From Chloroflexota bacterium (GTDB lineage Bacteria; Chloroflexota; Anaerolineae; Promineifilales; Promineifilaceae): a DNA stretch of 64,000 nucleotides. The notes beneath the pieces were generated by a model. That model made no database searches. It was given only the letters and a program-made list of their open reading frames with translations, and was not told the DNA's origin. Positions 15,101-23,634 of this stretch are shown piece after piece (position 1 is the first letter of the stretch; each line of letters begins with the position of its first letter). A program made the position numbers and the translations under genes. The stretch is from NCBI GenBank assembly GCA_022616275.1, contig JAKEFB010000120.1:62001-126000 (forward strand). The letters run 5' to 3'.

Positions 15101-15116
15101 ATCGTTAAGTATTATA
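15086..15116 (-). promoter_or_regulatory. arsR promoter -10 box and second palindromic operator
   Basis: Plus-strand half CGCATATTTAACCAT (15086-15100) and half ATCGTTAAGTATTAT (15101-15115) match the perfect operator at 13788-13817 in 25 of 30 positions. On minus, TATAAT lies at 15116-15111 with a weak -35. The operator overlaps both the -10 box and the first codons of the ArsR gene. Confidence 0.8.
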
Positions 15117-15266
15117 ACCTTAGTGAGTTTACATGACCATATACTGCAAAAGCCAACGCCGGCCGCTTGTCGAATCGGCCGTTGCTTACGCACGGATACT
15201 TTCAGCCAAGTTTGGTATAATTGCCGGCATACTTGTTGCGAACCAACTATGCTGGGAGAAAAAGCA

Positions 15267-15419
15267 ATGGCAAACAACGTGACAATAACCATTCCACAAA
15301 CTACGAGCTATTAACCAGCGGCCCCAATAGTACCCATTGGCCTCAGCCGCTCAGGGGATGCAATTATCGGCCAGGAAATTACTGCAAACGGCCCGGCCTA
15401 TGAAGTTTGGGTTAGCTGA
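15267..15419 (+). pseudogene. Small ORF interrupted by one in-frame TAA
   Basis: ATG after GGGAGAAAAAG begins MANNVTITIPQTTSY, then a TAA at 15312-15314, and the same frame continues with PAAPIVPIGLSRSGDAIIGQ to 'NGPAYEVWVS' and TGA. The two halves read as one 50-residue protein-like sequence. It could be a decayed small gene, the end of a formerly longer gene, or chance. I recognise no family. It ends 23 bp before the TPR gene. Confidence 0.35.
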
Positions 15420-15442
15420 GTAAAGCGTTAAATTCTGAGAAG

Positions 15443-17476
15443 ATGGCAAAACGTAAAAAACGAAAGACGGCCAAGAAATATTCACCTGCCCTACCCTCGC
15501 GAAAGCTGGAGAGGGCGGTTGACGAAGCGACAGAATTGTTCGAGGAAGGCGACTACGATGAGGCGGAGGCTCGCCTGGTGAAACTGGCCGAGCGTTACCC
15601 GGGCAGTAAACTCGTGCTGACAGCGTTAACTGAGGTATATCTCGAACTGGAGGATTGGTCGCCTTTTGCTCGTTACAGTGAGCAACTGCTTCCCCTGGAA
15701 CGAGGACCCGACCAGGCGGCAACCCTCAACAACATCATTGTCGCCTACACACAGCTTATGTACCCAGCCCTGGCCTGGCAGGCAGCGAAGAAAATAATCA
15801 GCCAGCACCCTGACTTCCCGGACATTGACAAAGCGCGCGCTTTAGCCCAAAAACTTGAAGAGTTCCTACGAGAACAGGCGGCCGAGTTACCAGGGACGGC
15901 CGATCTCGCGCCGGATGAGCAGATGGAAATGATGGTCCAGCACGACCGCATCCGTTTTTACACCGAGTCAGGCCAACCTAAACTGGCCATTGCGGCGGCC
16001 GAAGCGCTGCTGGAAAAGGTGCCAACCTTCATCCCCATCCTCAATAACCTCAGCCTGTCTCACTTTGTCACGGGTGACGTGGAGCGAGCCATTGCCGTTG
16101 CCCAACAGGTGTTGGCCCAGGCGCCTGACAATTTTCATGCCCTGGCCAATTTGACCCGTTACACCTTTCTAACAGGGCAGTTTGAGGCTGCCCGCCAACA
16201 CGCGGCGCGGCTGAAGCAACTGGCCGGCAGCAGCGCTGATTTGGTGACAAAACAAGCGGAGGCGCTGTCATTTCTCGGCGACGACGAAGGTATTCGCCAG
16301 GTATACCAGCGGGCAAAAAAGGGGCGGGAGCAATTATCGCCCTTACTGTTGCACCTGGCGGCGACGGCTCACTACCGCCTGGGTGATGAAAAGAAAGCCT
16401 GGCGCTTGTGGCGCGAAGCGATCAAGCAACAACCTTCCTTTTCACTGGCCCGGGCCTGTCTCGACGACGAGGATTTGCCAGTTGGGGAAAGAGATATACC
16501 CTGGTATTGGCCATTGCCATACTGGTTGCCCGCCAGCCTCCGCGAGGAACTTAAACAATTCGCAGCCAGCCCGGGGCGCACGAAAGATAATAAGGCCGCC
16601 GAAAAGGCTGCCCGCGCCTTACTTGACAAATACCCCTCTATAGCTCAACTCGCAGAGCACATGCTGGAGCGGGGCGACCACAGCGCCCGTGGATTTGTGA
16701 TTAACTTCGCCCGCCTTGCCGAGACGCCAGAGCTGGCAAATCCTCTTTATCATTTTGCGCTGGGGCGATATGGGAGTGACGACTTGCGGATGCAGGCTTT
16801 GCAGTTCGTCAGTGACCACCGGCCGGAATTGCTGCCGGAAGATAAAAAGGTGCCGTTCTGGACGCACGGGCAACAAACTGAAATCTTCTTCATGGGATTT
16901 GAAATTTATTACGAGCCGGAAACGCCGGAAGAGCTGGCCGACGACTTCATTGACAAATATTCAGAAGCGTACGATTTGCTCCTGGACGGCCGCCTGGAAG
17001 AGGCGGAACAGCTTTTCAAGGAAGTGATGGCCACTGCCCCCGACTTTCCCAGCGCCTATAATCAACTGGCGGTCGTTTACGAAAGGCAGGGCCGGCGCGA
17101 GGAAGCCCGGGCGTTGGTTGAGGAAACCCACGCCCGGTTCCCGGACTATCCTTTTGCCCGTATTGCCCTGGCCCGGCTGTACGCCCTGGAGAAGCGGACG
17201 GAGGAGGCCAAAGAGCTGGTTGGTCCTATCCTTGGCTACGAGCGCCTGCACATCAGCGAATTCCGGGCTTTAGCCCAGGCTCATATGGAAATTGCCCTGG
17301 CCGAAGGAAATAAAGAAGGAGCGCGCTCGTGGCTGAATATGTGGGCGGATGTCGAAGACGACCACCCTGATTTGCTGCAGTGGCGGGTACGCGTCGAAGG
17401 AGCTGATTTGTTTCTCCAGGACTTGAAGAAGATGGCCGGCCGTTTTGGCAAGAAAAGCGGCGGCCGGCGCAGATGA
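15443..17476 (+). CDS. Large tetratricopeptide-repeat protein
   Basis: 677 residues, basic N-terminus (MAKRKKRKTAKK) and basic C-terminus (GKKSGGRRR), no signal peptide, so cytoplasmic. TPR-type helix pairs are clear at about 25-80 ('EEGDYDEAEARLVKLAERYP'), 155-260 ('TGDVERAIAVAQQVLAQAPD'), 290-320 and again 505-600 ('DGRLEEAEQLFKEVMATAPD', 'QGRREEARALVEETHARFPD'). A central segment (about 320-490) with 'PWYWPLPYWLP' and 'GFEIYYEPETPEELADDF' is less repeat-like and may be a conserved domain of its own. TPR proteins act as protein-binding scaffolds. No partner can be named; downstream genes encode membrane proteins with their own spacing. Confidence 0.85.
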   Translation: MAKRKKRKTAKKYSPALPSRKLERAVDEATELFEEGDYDEAEARLVKLAERYPGSKLVLTALTEVYLELEDWSPFARYSEQLLPLERGPDQAATLNNIIVAYTQLMYPALAWQAAKKIISQHPDFPDIDKARALAQKLEEFLREQAAELPGTADLAPDEQMEMMVQHDRIRFYTESGQPKLAIAAAEALLEKVPTFIPILNNLSLSHFVTGDVERAIAVAQQVLAQAPDNFHALANLTRYTFLTGQFEAARQHAARLKQLAGSSADLVTKQAEALSFLGDDEGIRQVYQRAKKGREQLSPLLLHLAATAHYRLGDEKKAWRLWREAIKQQPSFSLARACLDDEDLPVGERDIPWYWPLPYWLPASLREELKQFAASPGRTKDNKAAEKAARALLDKYPSIAQLAEHMLERGDHSARGFVINFARLAETPELANPLYHFALGRYGSDDLRMQALQFVSDHRPELLPEDKKVPFWTHGQQTEIFFMGFEIYYEPETPEELADDFIDKYSEAYDLLLDGRLEEAEQLFKEVMATAPDFPSAYNQLAVVYERQGRREEARALVEETHARFPDYPFARIALARLYALEKRTEEAKELVGPILGYERLHISEFRALAQAHMEIALAEGNKEGARSWLNMWADVEDDHPDLLQWRVRVEGADLFLQDLKKMAGRFGKKSGGRRR

Positions 17477-17511
17477 TGGCCACTGGGGGAGTTGAACCAT
17501 ACAGACCTGAC

Positions 17512-17535
17512 AGGGTGACAAGGTGACAAGGTGAC
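17512..17535. repeat. AGGTGACA tandem repeat
   Basis: Three tandem copies of an 8-bp unit (AGGGTGACA, AGGTGACA, AGGTGAC) just after the TPR gene, with a further AGGGTGACAGGG at 17551-17562. It resembles the heptamer/octamer-periodic repeats at other gene ends in the window but has no inverted partner. Confidence 0.6.
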
Positions 17536-17612
17536 GGCTGTTCGCAGAGCAGGGTGACAGGGTAAAAGTCATTTTGTGATCGTGCTGAGTGCAGCCGGCT
17601 GGAAACCGTGGC

Positions 17613-19847
17613 ATGGAATTGGCGCAAGCAGAGGGGCGGGTAAAAAGAGGCTGGCAGAAGGTTCGTGCGTCTCCGCTCTGGCGTGAGCATGGCTGGCCGA
17701 TCCTGCTGTACCTGGCCTTGAGCGCTGGCCTCACCTGGCCGCTGCTGCCCAATTTCACATCGCACATTCCGGGCCATAGTTACGACGCCTACAACGGGCT
17801 GTGGGTGATGTGGCACACCAAGGAAGCGCTGCTGGGACGCCAGCCCCTCTTTGGCCTGCCGATTCTCTATTATCCCCACGGGGCCACGCTACTGACCCAC
17901 GTGCCGGGACCGGCGACGGGACTGTTGGCGCTGCCGTTCTGGCCGTGGGGGCCGGAGGCGGCCCATAACGGCGCGGTGTTGATCAGCTTTGTGCTGACCG
18001 GCTACTTCACCTACCTGTTGGCCCGGGCGCTGGGACTGGAACGGCCGGTGGCCTTCTTTGCCGGGTTGCTGTTGCTGGTGGCGCCAATGCACCTGGCCGG
18101 CTTGCTGGGACACACCACCAAAGTGTTCCTCGGCGCCACCCCCCTGGTCCTCCTCGGCCTGCACCGCACGCTTGACCTGGCGCGGCCGGAGCGGCCGGCG
18201 GCAGTGTGGGCCGTGGGCACGGCAGTAGCTCTCTTGTTGACGATGCTCCACGATAGTTTTCAGTTCATCACAGCCGTCATGGCCCTGCCGTTTTTTGCCC
18301 TGTTCGGCCTGGCGACTGCGTCACCGGCCGGCCGTCTACGCCTGCTCCGGCGACTGTTGTTTGTGGCGTTGGCGAGCGCCATCATTGTCGGGCCGCTCCT
18401 GCTGATGACGGTAAGGGCGGCTTACGACCCGGCCATTACTTTTGACCACAATCTCGCTTCTTTTACGTTCCAGCCTGACCTGGTTGAATTGATACTCCCT
18501 ACCCCGCGCAGCCGCCTGTTAGGGCCGGCCATCGAACAATTTCTCTACACCTACAACGTTGGGCCAGGCATTGAAACGGCTGTGTCCATTTCCTGGGTGG
18601 CGCTGGCGCTCATGGCCGTGGTGGCCGTACGCGGCGGTACGCAGGCGCGGTTCTGGCTGGCATTTACCTTTGTCTGGGTGGTCCTTTCACTGGGACCGGC
18701 GCTGAGCCTCCTGGGCCGAACCACCTTTACAGAGTATGGGCTGCCGATTATTCTGCCTTACGCTTTCTTGACTAAGCTACCCGGCCTGGACTTCTTGCGC
18801 ACGCCGGGGCGCTTTATGCAGATCGGTTTTGCCGGCGTGGCCATTGCCGCCGCCTGGGGGCTGGCCTGGCTGCGGCAGCGCTGGCCGCAGCGGGCCACGG
18901 CTTTGACTGTTGCCGCCGTATTGCTGGTGTTGCTGGAAAGCTGGCCACAACCGTGGCCGATGATGCGGTTACGTCCTACGCCGGCCTTTTACCAGCAGCT
19001 TGCTGGCGACGAGGAAGTGTACGGCGTGCTGGACCTCCCGATCACAGCGGACGATTCCATACCAACCATCATGTACAATGCGACCTACCAGATGTACCAG
19101 ATGGCCCACGGCAAAGGGATTGCCATGGGCTACATCTCCCGTACCTACGCCAGCCACCCCATCTTTCCCTGCCTGTACGATCTGGCGCTGGAGACGCCAG
19201 ACGTCCTGGTCAACGGCGAGCCAGCCCCTTGCCCCTTCCACGCCCTCTATGATCTACCTCTGAACAACTACCGCTACGTTGTCTGGCACAAGCCGCAGCC
19301 GGAGTACGGCGATTACAAGCCGGGTTCGCCCGGTGAGCTGGCGGCGGCTGAATTTGTTGCCCGCTACTTTGCCGGGCAGGAGCCAGTGGTGGAGGATGAA
19401 CTGGTGGTGGTCTACGCCGTTCCGCCAACAGTGGACGCGTCGCTGTTGCCGACGACGTTGATGTTGGGAGAAAACTGGCATGGGCGGGAAGAGGACGGCA
19501 ACCTGGCCTGGCGCTGGGCGCGGTCGCCGGCGACGCTGATTTTGAACGCGCCGCGCCGGCAGGAGGTGGTGCTGGAGATCCTGACTCAGAGCGTTTATGA
19601 TCCCTCGCCAGAGCAAGACGGCGCTACTCGGGGTCGTCTGCAGGTGGAAATGGATACGGGCTTTCGCACGGTGGTGGAGATTGAGCCTGGACAGTTGACG
19701 ACCATTCCGCTGGAGCTGCCGGCTGGCAAGCATACCCTGACGCTGGGCCTGGAATCGGGTAATTACCAGCCGTCCGCGTATGGTGTGGCTGACTCGCGCT
19801 GGCTGAGTTTTGCCGTTCGTTGGCTAAACCTGCGTACGGTGCCTTGA
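17613..19847 (+). CDS. GT-C-like polytopic membrane protein, copy 1
   Basis: About 744 residues from the ATG at 17613 (an upstream GTG at 17589 is possible). The first ~460 residues are strongly hydrophobic with many spans. A first outside loop carries an acidic pair, 'GHSYDAYNGLWVMWHTKEAL', as in GT-C glycosyltransferases. Later conserved blocks include 'LLHDSFQF'-like (MLHDSFQF), 'LPYAFLTKLPGLDFLRTPGR' and 'ESWPQPWP'. The last ~280 residues form a soluble, probably extracytoplasmic, domain with 'VLDLPI' and a beta-sandwich end. It is closely similar along its whole length to the next gene (19913), so they are tandem duplicates. Likely a membrane transferase using a lipid-linked sugar; this is inference. 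Confidence 0.6.
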   Translation: MELAQAEGRVKRGWQKVRASPLWREHGWPILLYLALSAGLTWPLLPNFTSHIPGHSYDAYNGLWVMWHTKEALLGRQPLFGLPILYYPHGATLLTHVPGPATGLLALPFWPWGPEAAHNGAVLISFVLTGYFTYLLARALGLERPVAFFAGLLLLVAPMHLAGLLGHTTKVFLGATPLVLLGLHRTLDLARPERPAAVWAVGTAVALLLTMLHDSFQFITAVMALPFFALFGLATASPAGRLRLLRRLLFVALASAIIVGPLLLMTVRAAYDPAITFDHNLASFTFQPDLVELILPTPRSRLLGPAIEQFLYTYNVGPGIETAVSISWVALALMAVVAVRGGTQARFWLAFTFVWVVLSLGPALSLLGRTTFTEYGLPIILPYAFLTKLPGLDFLRTPGRFMQIGFAGVAIAAAWGLAWLRQRWPQRATALTVAAVLLVLLESWPQPWPMMRLRPTPAFYQQLAGDEEVYGVLDLPITADDSIPTIMYNATYQMYQMAHGKGIAMGYISRTYASHPIFPCLYDLALETPDVLVNGEPAPCPFHALYDLPLNNYRYVVWHKPQPEYGDYKPGSPGELAAAEFVARYFAGQEPVVEDELVVVYAVPPTVDASLLPTTLMLGENWHGREEDGNLAWRWARSPATLILNAPRRQEVVLEILTQSVYDPSPEQDGATRGRLQVEMDTGFRTVVEIEPGQLTTIPLELPAGKHTLTLGLESGNYQPSAYGVADSRWLSFAVRWLNLRTVP

Positions 19848-19912
19848 CAGCCGGTTCTCCTGAAAAATAGCAGGAGGCAGGTGGTTCTGGGGCTGGATGG
19901 TATAATTACCAC

Positions 19913-22123
19913 ATGGATGAATGGCCGGTAACCAGGGGGAGACGCAAGGCTCGCATTTTGGATCTGTGGCGTGAGCATGGGCTGCCGACCGCCGTCTATT
20001 TTGCCCTCAGCGTTGGCCTCACCTGGCCGATGGTGGCGCGTTTTACGGCACAGATCGTCGGCAAATACAACGATGCCCACAACGGTCTGTGGGTGATGTG
20101 GCATACCAAAGAGGCTCTACTGGGACGCCAGCCCCTTTTTGATCTGCCTATCCTCTATTACCCTGAAGGCGCCACCCTATTAACTCACATTCCCGGTCCA
20201 CTGACCGGTTTTTTTGCTTTGCCTTTCTGGCCGTGGGGACCGGAAGCAGCCCACAATGGAGCGGTCCTGGTCAGCTTCGTCCTCACGGGCTATCTCATGT
20301 ATCGCCTGGCGCGCGCCTTTCAGCTTGAGCGGCCGATCGCCTTTTTCGCCGGCCTGATGCTGCTCATGGCGCCCATGCACCTGGTGGGACTATGGGGCCA
20401 CACCACCAAGGTCTTCCTGGGCGCTGCGCCGCTGGCCTTGCTGGGCCTGCACCACGCCCTTAACCCGGCCCGCAGCGCGTGGTGGTCGGTCGTTGCCGGC
20501 TTCGGCCTGCTGCTGGCCCTGCTGCACGACAGTTTCCAATTTATCCTGGCCGGGATGGGGATGGCCTTTTTTATCCTGGCGGTGTTTGTTGAGGCCTGGC
20601 AAAGTGGCCGGCCGCTGCCTGTCAGGCGAACATTGGCGGTGTTGGCTAACAGCATTCTCATCGCCGGCCCGTTATTCCTGGCGATGGCTGCGGCCGCCTT
20701 TGATCCGGCGCTTGATCTCAACCGCAATTTTGACTCCTTCACTTTCCAGCCAGACCTGGTTGAGTTTCTATTGCCGTCCGGTTTTAGCCGTCTATTTGGA
20801 CCGTTCACCGCGCGCTTTTTCGCCTCCCATCATATTATCAACGGCCTCGAAAGCGCCGTCTTCCTGTCCTGGGTGGCGTTGTTTCTTAGCGCCATCGCTT
20901 TGATCAAAGGGCCACGGCCGGCCCGCCTCTGGCTGCTGTTTACCGCAATCTGGGTGGTCCTTTCCCTGGGGCCATCGCTAAAGTTTCTCGGCCGGCTCAC
21001 CTTTACCGAATACCACCTGCCTATCATCTTGCCTTACGCTTTTCTGACTGCCCTGCCAGGACTTGACTTTTTACGGACACCAGGCCGCTTTATGCAAATT
21101 GGCTTTGTTGGGCTGGGCATGACCGCTGCCTTTGGCCTGGCCTGGCTGGCGCAGCGTTTTCCCCGCTATGCCCTGGCAGTGGTAGCCGCGGCTATCCTTT
21201 TTCTGCTCCTGGAAAGCTGGCCCCAACCCTGGCCACACCTGGGGCTGCGTACAGTCCCCGCCTTCTATGAGCAAATTGCGCAGGATGAGGAGCATTATGG
21301 CGTTCTGGACCTGCCCCTGGCGCCGTCGCCAACTACGGCGGCGATTGTTTATGATACGCACTACCAGATGTACCAGATGACCCATCACAAAGGCATCGCC
21401 ATGGGTTATCTTTCCCGCACTTACTACACCCACCCCGTTTTTCCCTGCCTGATTCCCGAATTAGCCACGACGCCGGACGTGACGGTCAACGGGCGACCTG
21501 TCCCCTGCTACCGCAATGGGTTGTACGATCTATCCCGGCTCAATTACCGTTACGTGGTCTGGCACAAGGCCCAGCCCTGGTATGAGGATTATAGGCCTGG
21601 CTCGTGGGGCGAGCAGGCAGCGGCCGAGTACATTGAGGTGCTTTTTGCGGGGCAGGCGCCAAGCGTCGAGGATGAGCTGGTGCGGGTCTACGCCGTACCG
21701 GCCGAGGTTGACCCGTCGCAGTTAACGACGGCCGTCGCCTTGCAGGAGAATTGGTACCTGCTGGACGACACCCCGGGTCAGCGTCTGCGCTGGGCCAGGT
21801 CCCCGGCCACCCTGACCATCTATTCGCCCCGGCCGCAGAGGGCCACGCTGGAAATCGTTCCTTTCCACATTTACGTACCGGGGACGGGCACCTTTCTAGG
21901 AGACGAGGGGGTGCTGGTGGTGGAAACAGAAAACGGCGCTACCGTGACGGTGACCATTCACCCGAATGAGTCGGTCGCTATCCCGCTTGAACTGGTGGCA
22001 GGCGCGCAGTGGGTGACGCTGGCGCTGCAAGCAGGTAATTTTAAACCGTCCGACTATGGTGAGGCCGATTGGCGTCCGCTCAGCTTCGCGATTCGCTCCC
22101 TGAATTTGCGAACGACGCCATAG
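19913..22123 (+). CDS. GT-C-like polytopic membrane protein, copy 2
   Basis: 736 residues, paralogue of the product at 17613 with the same order of blocks: 'KYNDAHNGLWVMWHTKEALL', 'GPEAAHNGAVLVSFVLTGYL', 'APMHLVGLWGHTTKVFLG', 'LLHDSFQFIL', 'AFLTALPGLDFLRTPGRFMQ', 'ESWPQPWPHLGLRTVPAFYE', and a soluble C-terminal half with 'GVLDLPLAPSPT' and 'YQMYQMTHHKGIAMGYLSRT'. Shared acidic and His residues on the outside loops suggest that both copies are active and have the same reaction. Spacing of 65 bp, no repeat between them. Function as for copy 1: probably a GT-C transferase, not proven. Confidence 0.6.
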   Translation: MDEWPVTRGRRKARILDLWREHGLPTAVYFALSVGLTWPMVARFTAQIVGKYNDAHNGLWVMWHTKEALLGRQPLFDLPILYYPEGATLLTHIPGPLTGFFALPFWPWGPEAAHNGAVLVSFVLTGYLMYRLARAFQLERPIAFFAGLMLLMAPMHLVGLWGHTTKVFLGAAPLALLGLHHALNPARSAWWSVVAGFGLLLALLHDSFQFILAGMGMAFFILAVFVEAWQSGRPLPVRRTLAVLANSILIAGPLFLAMAAAAFDPALDLNRNFDSFTFQPDLVEFLLPSGFSRLFGPFTARFFASHHIINGLESAVFLSWVALFLSAIALIKGPRPARLWLLFTAIWVVLSLGPSLKFLGRLTFTEYHLPIILPYAFLTALPGLDFLRTPGRFMQIGFVGLGMTAAFGLAWLAQRFPRYALAVVAAAILFLLLESWPQPWPHLGLRTVPAFYEQIAQDEEHYGVLDLPLAPSPTTAAIVYDTHYQMYQMTHHKGIAMGYLSRTYYTHPVFPCLIPELATTPDVTVNGRPVPCYRNGLYDLSRLNYRYVVWHKAQPWYEDYRPGSWGEQAAAEYIEVLFAGQAPSVEDELVRVYAVPAEVDPSQLTTAVALQENWYLLDDTPGQRLRWARSPATLTIYSPRPQRATLEIVPFHIYVPGTGTFLGDEGVLVVETENGATVTVTIHPNESVAIPLELVAGAQWVTLALQAGNFKPSDYGEADWRPLSFAIRSLNLRTTP

Positions 22124-22311
22124 CGGTTGATTTCCGCCTCTTGTCGGGTGTTTGCCCGGCGTCAAACCGTTTTCCCATATACTCCTTGACGTTATTTGAT
22201 GTATGATTAAGGATGTAGGCGAGTCCCTGCCACTTGTCTGACAAGAATACGTCCACACCTTCCGCACCAACCGACCTTGATGCAACACAGATTTAGCCAG
22301 GAAAAGCAGTA

Positions 22312-22557
22312 ATGAACATGACCACTTTAAATCCAAACAAAGTTCTTGACTGTACAGGTATGCTCTGCCCAATGCCAGTTATCAAGACCTCCAAAGCTAT
22401 CAAGGAAATTGAGATAGGCCAGGTCCTTAAGGTCATTGCGACCGACCCAGGCGCGCCACCCGACATGCAGGCCTGGACACGCCAGACAGGACACGAAATG
22501 CTGGACGCTCATGAAGAAAACGGCGCATACGTTTTTTTCTTCCGGCGGCTAAAGTAG
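22312..22557 (+). CDS. tusA: TusA/SirA-like sulfur carrier protein
   Basis: 81 residues, typical length. 'LDCTGMLCPMPVIKTSKAIK' has the defining CPxP motif (Cys19 carries the persulfide), followed by 'IGQVLKVIATDPGAPPDMQA' and an 'HEMLDAHEENGAYVFFFRR' end. TusA proteins accept persulfide sulfur and hand it to DsrE-type proteins or biosynthetic enzymes. It opens a four-gene set with DsrE2 (20 bp downstream), an NTase-like gene and a rhodanese-MBL enzyme, which fits sulfane-sulfur handling. TusA here is more likely a trafficking carrier for catabolic or detoxifying sulfur flux than a tRNA-thiolation protein, because no Tus/Mnm genes are nearby. Confidence 0.9.
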   Translation: MNMTTLNPNKVLDCTGMLCPMPVIKTSKAIKEIEIGQVLKVIATDPGAPPDMQAWTRQTGHEMLDAHEENGAYVFFFRRLK

Positions 22558-22577
22558 TTTTACAAGGAGTACAAACC

Positions 22578-23099
22578 ATGGCTAAATCTGATCCTGACGC
22601 CCCCAAACGGCTGGCGCTAATTGCCAGCAAGGGAACACTGGACTGGGCCTACCCGCCGTTTATCCTGGCCAGCGCGGCCGGTTCGATGGGCTGGGAGGTG
22701 GGCATGTTTTTCACTTTCTACGGCCTGCCTTTATTGCTAAAGGAGATTGACCCGGAGGTAACGCCGCTTGGTAATCCGGCCATGCCGATGAAGATGCCCT
22801 TCGGTCCTGAAAACTTTCAAAAGGTTAACTGGCCGATTCCCACGGCGTTAATGGCCGCCCCCGGCTTTAACTCGCTGGCAACGTCTTTAATGAAGCAAAC
22901 GTTTAAGAATAAGGGCATTGCTTCGATTCCTGAGTTGCGGGCGATTTGTATTGAAGCAGATGTCCAGTTAATTGCCTGCCAGTTGACAATGGGCGTTTTT
23001 GGCCTCAAGATGGAAGATTTCATCCCGGAGGCTGTGCCTGGCGGCGCAGCGACTTTTCTGGAATTCGCGGCCGATGCGGACGTTTCGCTCTTTATTTGA
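22578..23099 (+). CDS. DsrE2-type DsrE/DsrF-family protein
   Basis: 173 residues. The DsrE fold starts with 'RLALIASKGTLDWAYPPFIL', then the membrane-associated-looking 'GWEVGMFFTFYGLPLLLKE' of DsrE2 proteins, 'ELRAICIEADVQLIACQLTM' with Cys124 and the conserved Cys134, and 'GVFGLKMEDFIPEA'. DsrE2 accepts persulfide sulfur and is commonly encoded next to TusA and a rhodanese, as in the rhd-tusA-dsrE2 arrangement of sulfur oxidisers. Here the same three functions are together. AAGGAG in front of the ATG. The protein may sit at the membrane. Confidence 0.9.
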   Translation: MAKSDPDAPKRLALIASKGTLDWAYPPFILASAAGSMGWEVGMFFTFYGLPLLLKEIDPEVTPLGNPAMPMKMPFGPENFQKVNWPIPTALMAAPGFNSLATSLMKQTFKNKGIASIPELRAICIEADVQLIACQLTMGVFGLKMEDFIPEAVPGGAATFLEFAADADVSLFI

Positions 23100-23108
23100 A
23101 AGCTGGTA

Positions 23109-23534
23109 ATGACTGCTGGAAACCACTTTCATATCTCAAGCCAGATGGTTTGGTATAGCGACGTTTATAAAGAGATTGTGCGCTGGTGCCATTATCATTA
23201 CCAGGATAACCTGGTTGGCCTGGCGTTTTATGATCCGGCGGCAACGAACCAGGAGTTTCCACGCGGCGATATCAATCTGCTGCTACTGCTCAGGACAGCG
23301 CCGGCCGATGCTCGCGAGAGATACGACGCTAAAACAGAGGTTGTCCTGAGGAATCTGGCGCCAAGCCACAAGTTCGTTTGCCGCATCCAGACAGTCAGCG
23401 AGATAGAGGCCCTGGCAGAGCTAAAACTGCCGCTACTGGAGATTTATTTGAGAGAGGTTGATATTGTCTACGACCCGCAAGGGATCTTACAAGCAACCCG
23501 CACAACGTTGAACGCTGATTGTCTTCAGAGTTAA
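23109..23534 (+). CDS. Nucleotidyltransferase-fold-like protein within the sulfur cluster
   Basis: 141 residues, nine bases after the DsrE2 stop, so in the same operon. The middle reads 'NLVGLAFYDPAATNQEFPRG' then 'DINLLLLL' and later 'LLEIYLREVDIVYDPQGILQ', which follows the plan of MNT-type nucleotidyltransferases (strand-GS..RG..xDxDLLV, then a third Asp in 'DIVYD'). But the GS motif is replaced (FYDP) and the second Asp of DxD is Asn, so a normal adenylyltransferase reaction is doubtful. It may be a pseudo-enzyme or regulatory partner. No such protein is part of the known TusA-DsrE2 pathways that I can recall. Family assignment moderate. Confidence 0.55.
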   Translation: MTAGNHFHISSQMVWYSDVYKEIVRWCHYHYQDNLVGLAFYDPAATNQEFPRGDINLLLLLRTAPADARERYDAKTEVVLRNLAPSHKFVCRIQTVSEIEALAELKLPLLEIYLREVDIVYDPQGILQATRTTLNADCLQS

Positions 23535-23559
23535 TGGTCTTCACCCTAAATCCGCAAGC

Positions 23560-23618
23560 AACCTTTCGGAAGCTTCCTCAGAGCAAGCTAGTCCAATGTG
23601 GAAGCCTCCGGGAGGGTT
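23560..23618. repeat. Degenerate AACCTCC-family inverted repeat
   Basis: AACCTTTCGGAAGCTTCC (23560-23577) and GGAAGCCTCCGGGAGGGTT (about 23600-23618) form an imperfect stem with a 22-nt loop. The right arm is a nearly intact copy of the element found at 8398 and 9994. It separates the NTase-like gene from the rhodanese-MBL gene and might lower read-through. Confidence 0.5.
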
Positions 23619-23634
23619 AGAAACTTAGGAGATC

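Noticed and set aside
22186-22217. Promoter for the tusA cluster (TTGACG followed by TATGAT)
   Set aside because: The spacing is only about 10 bp and no alternative -10 at 16-18 bp is convincing.
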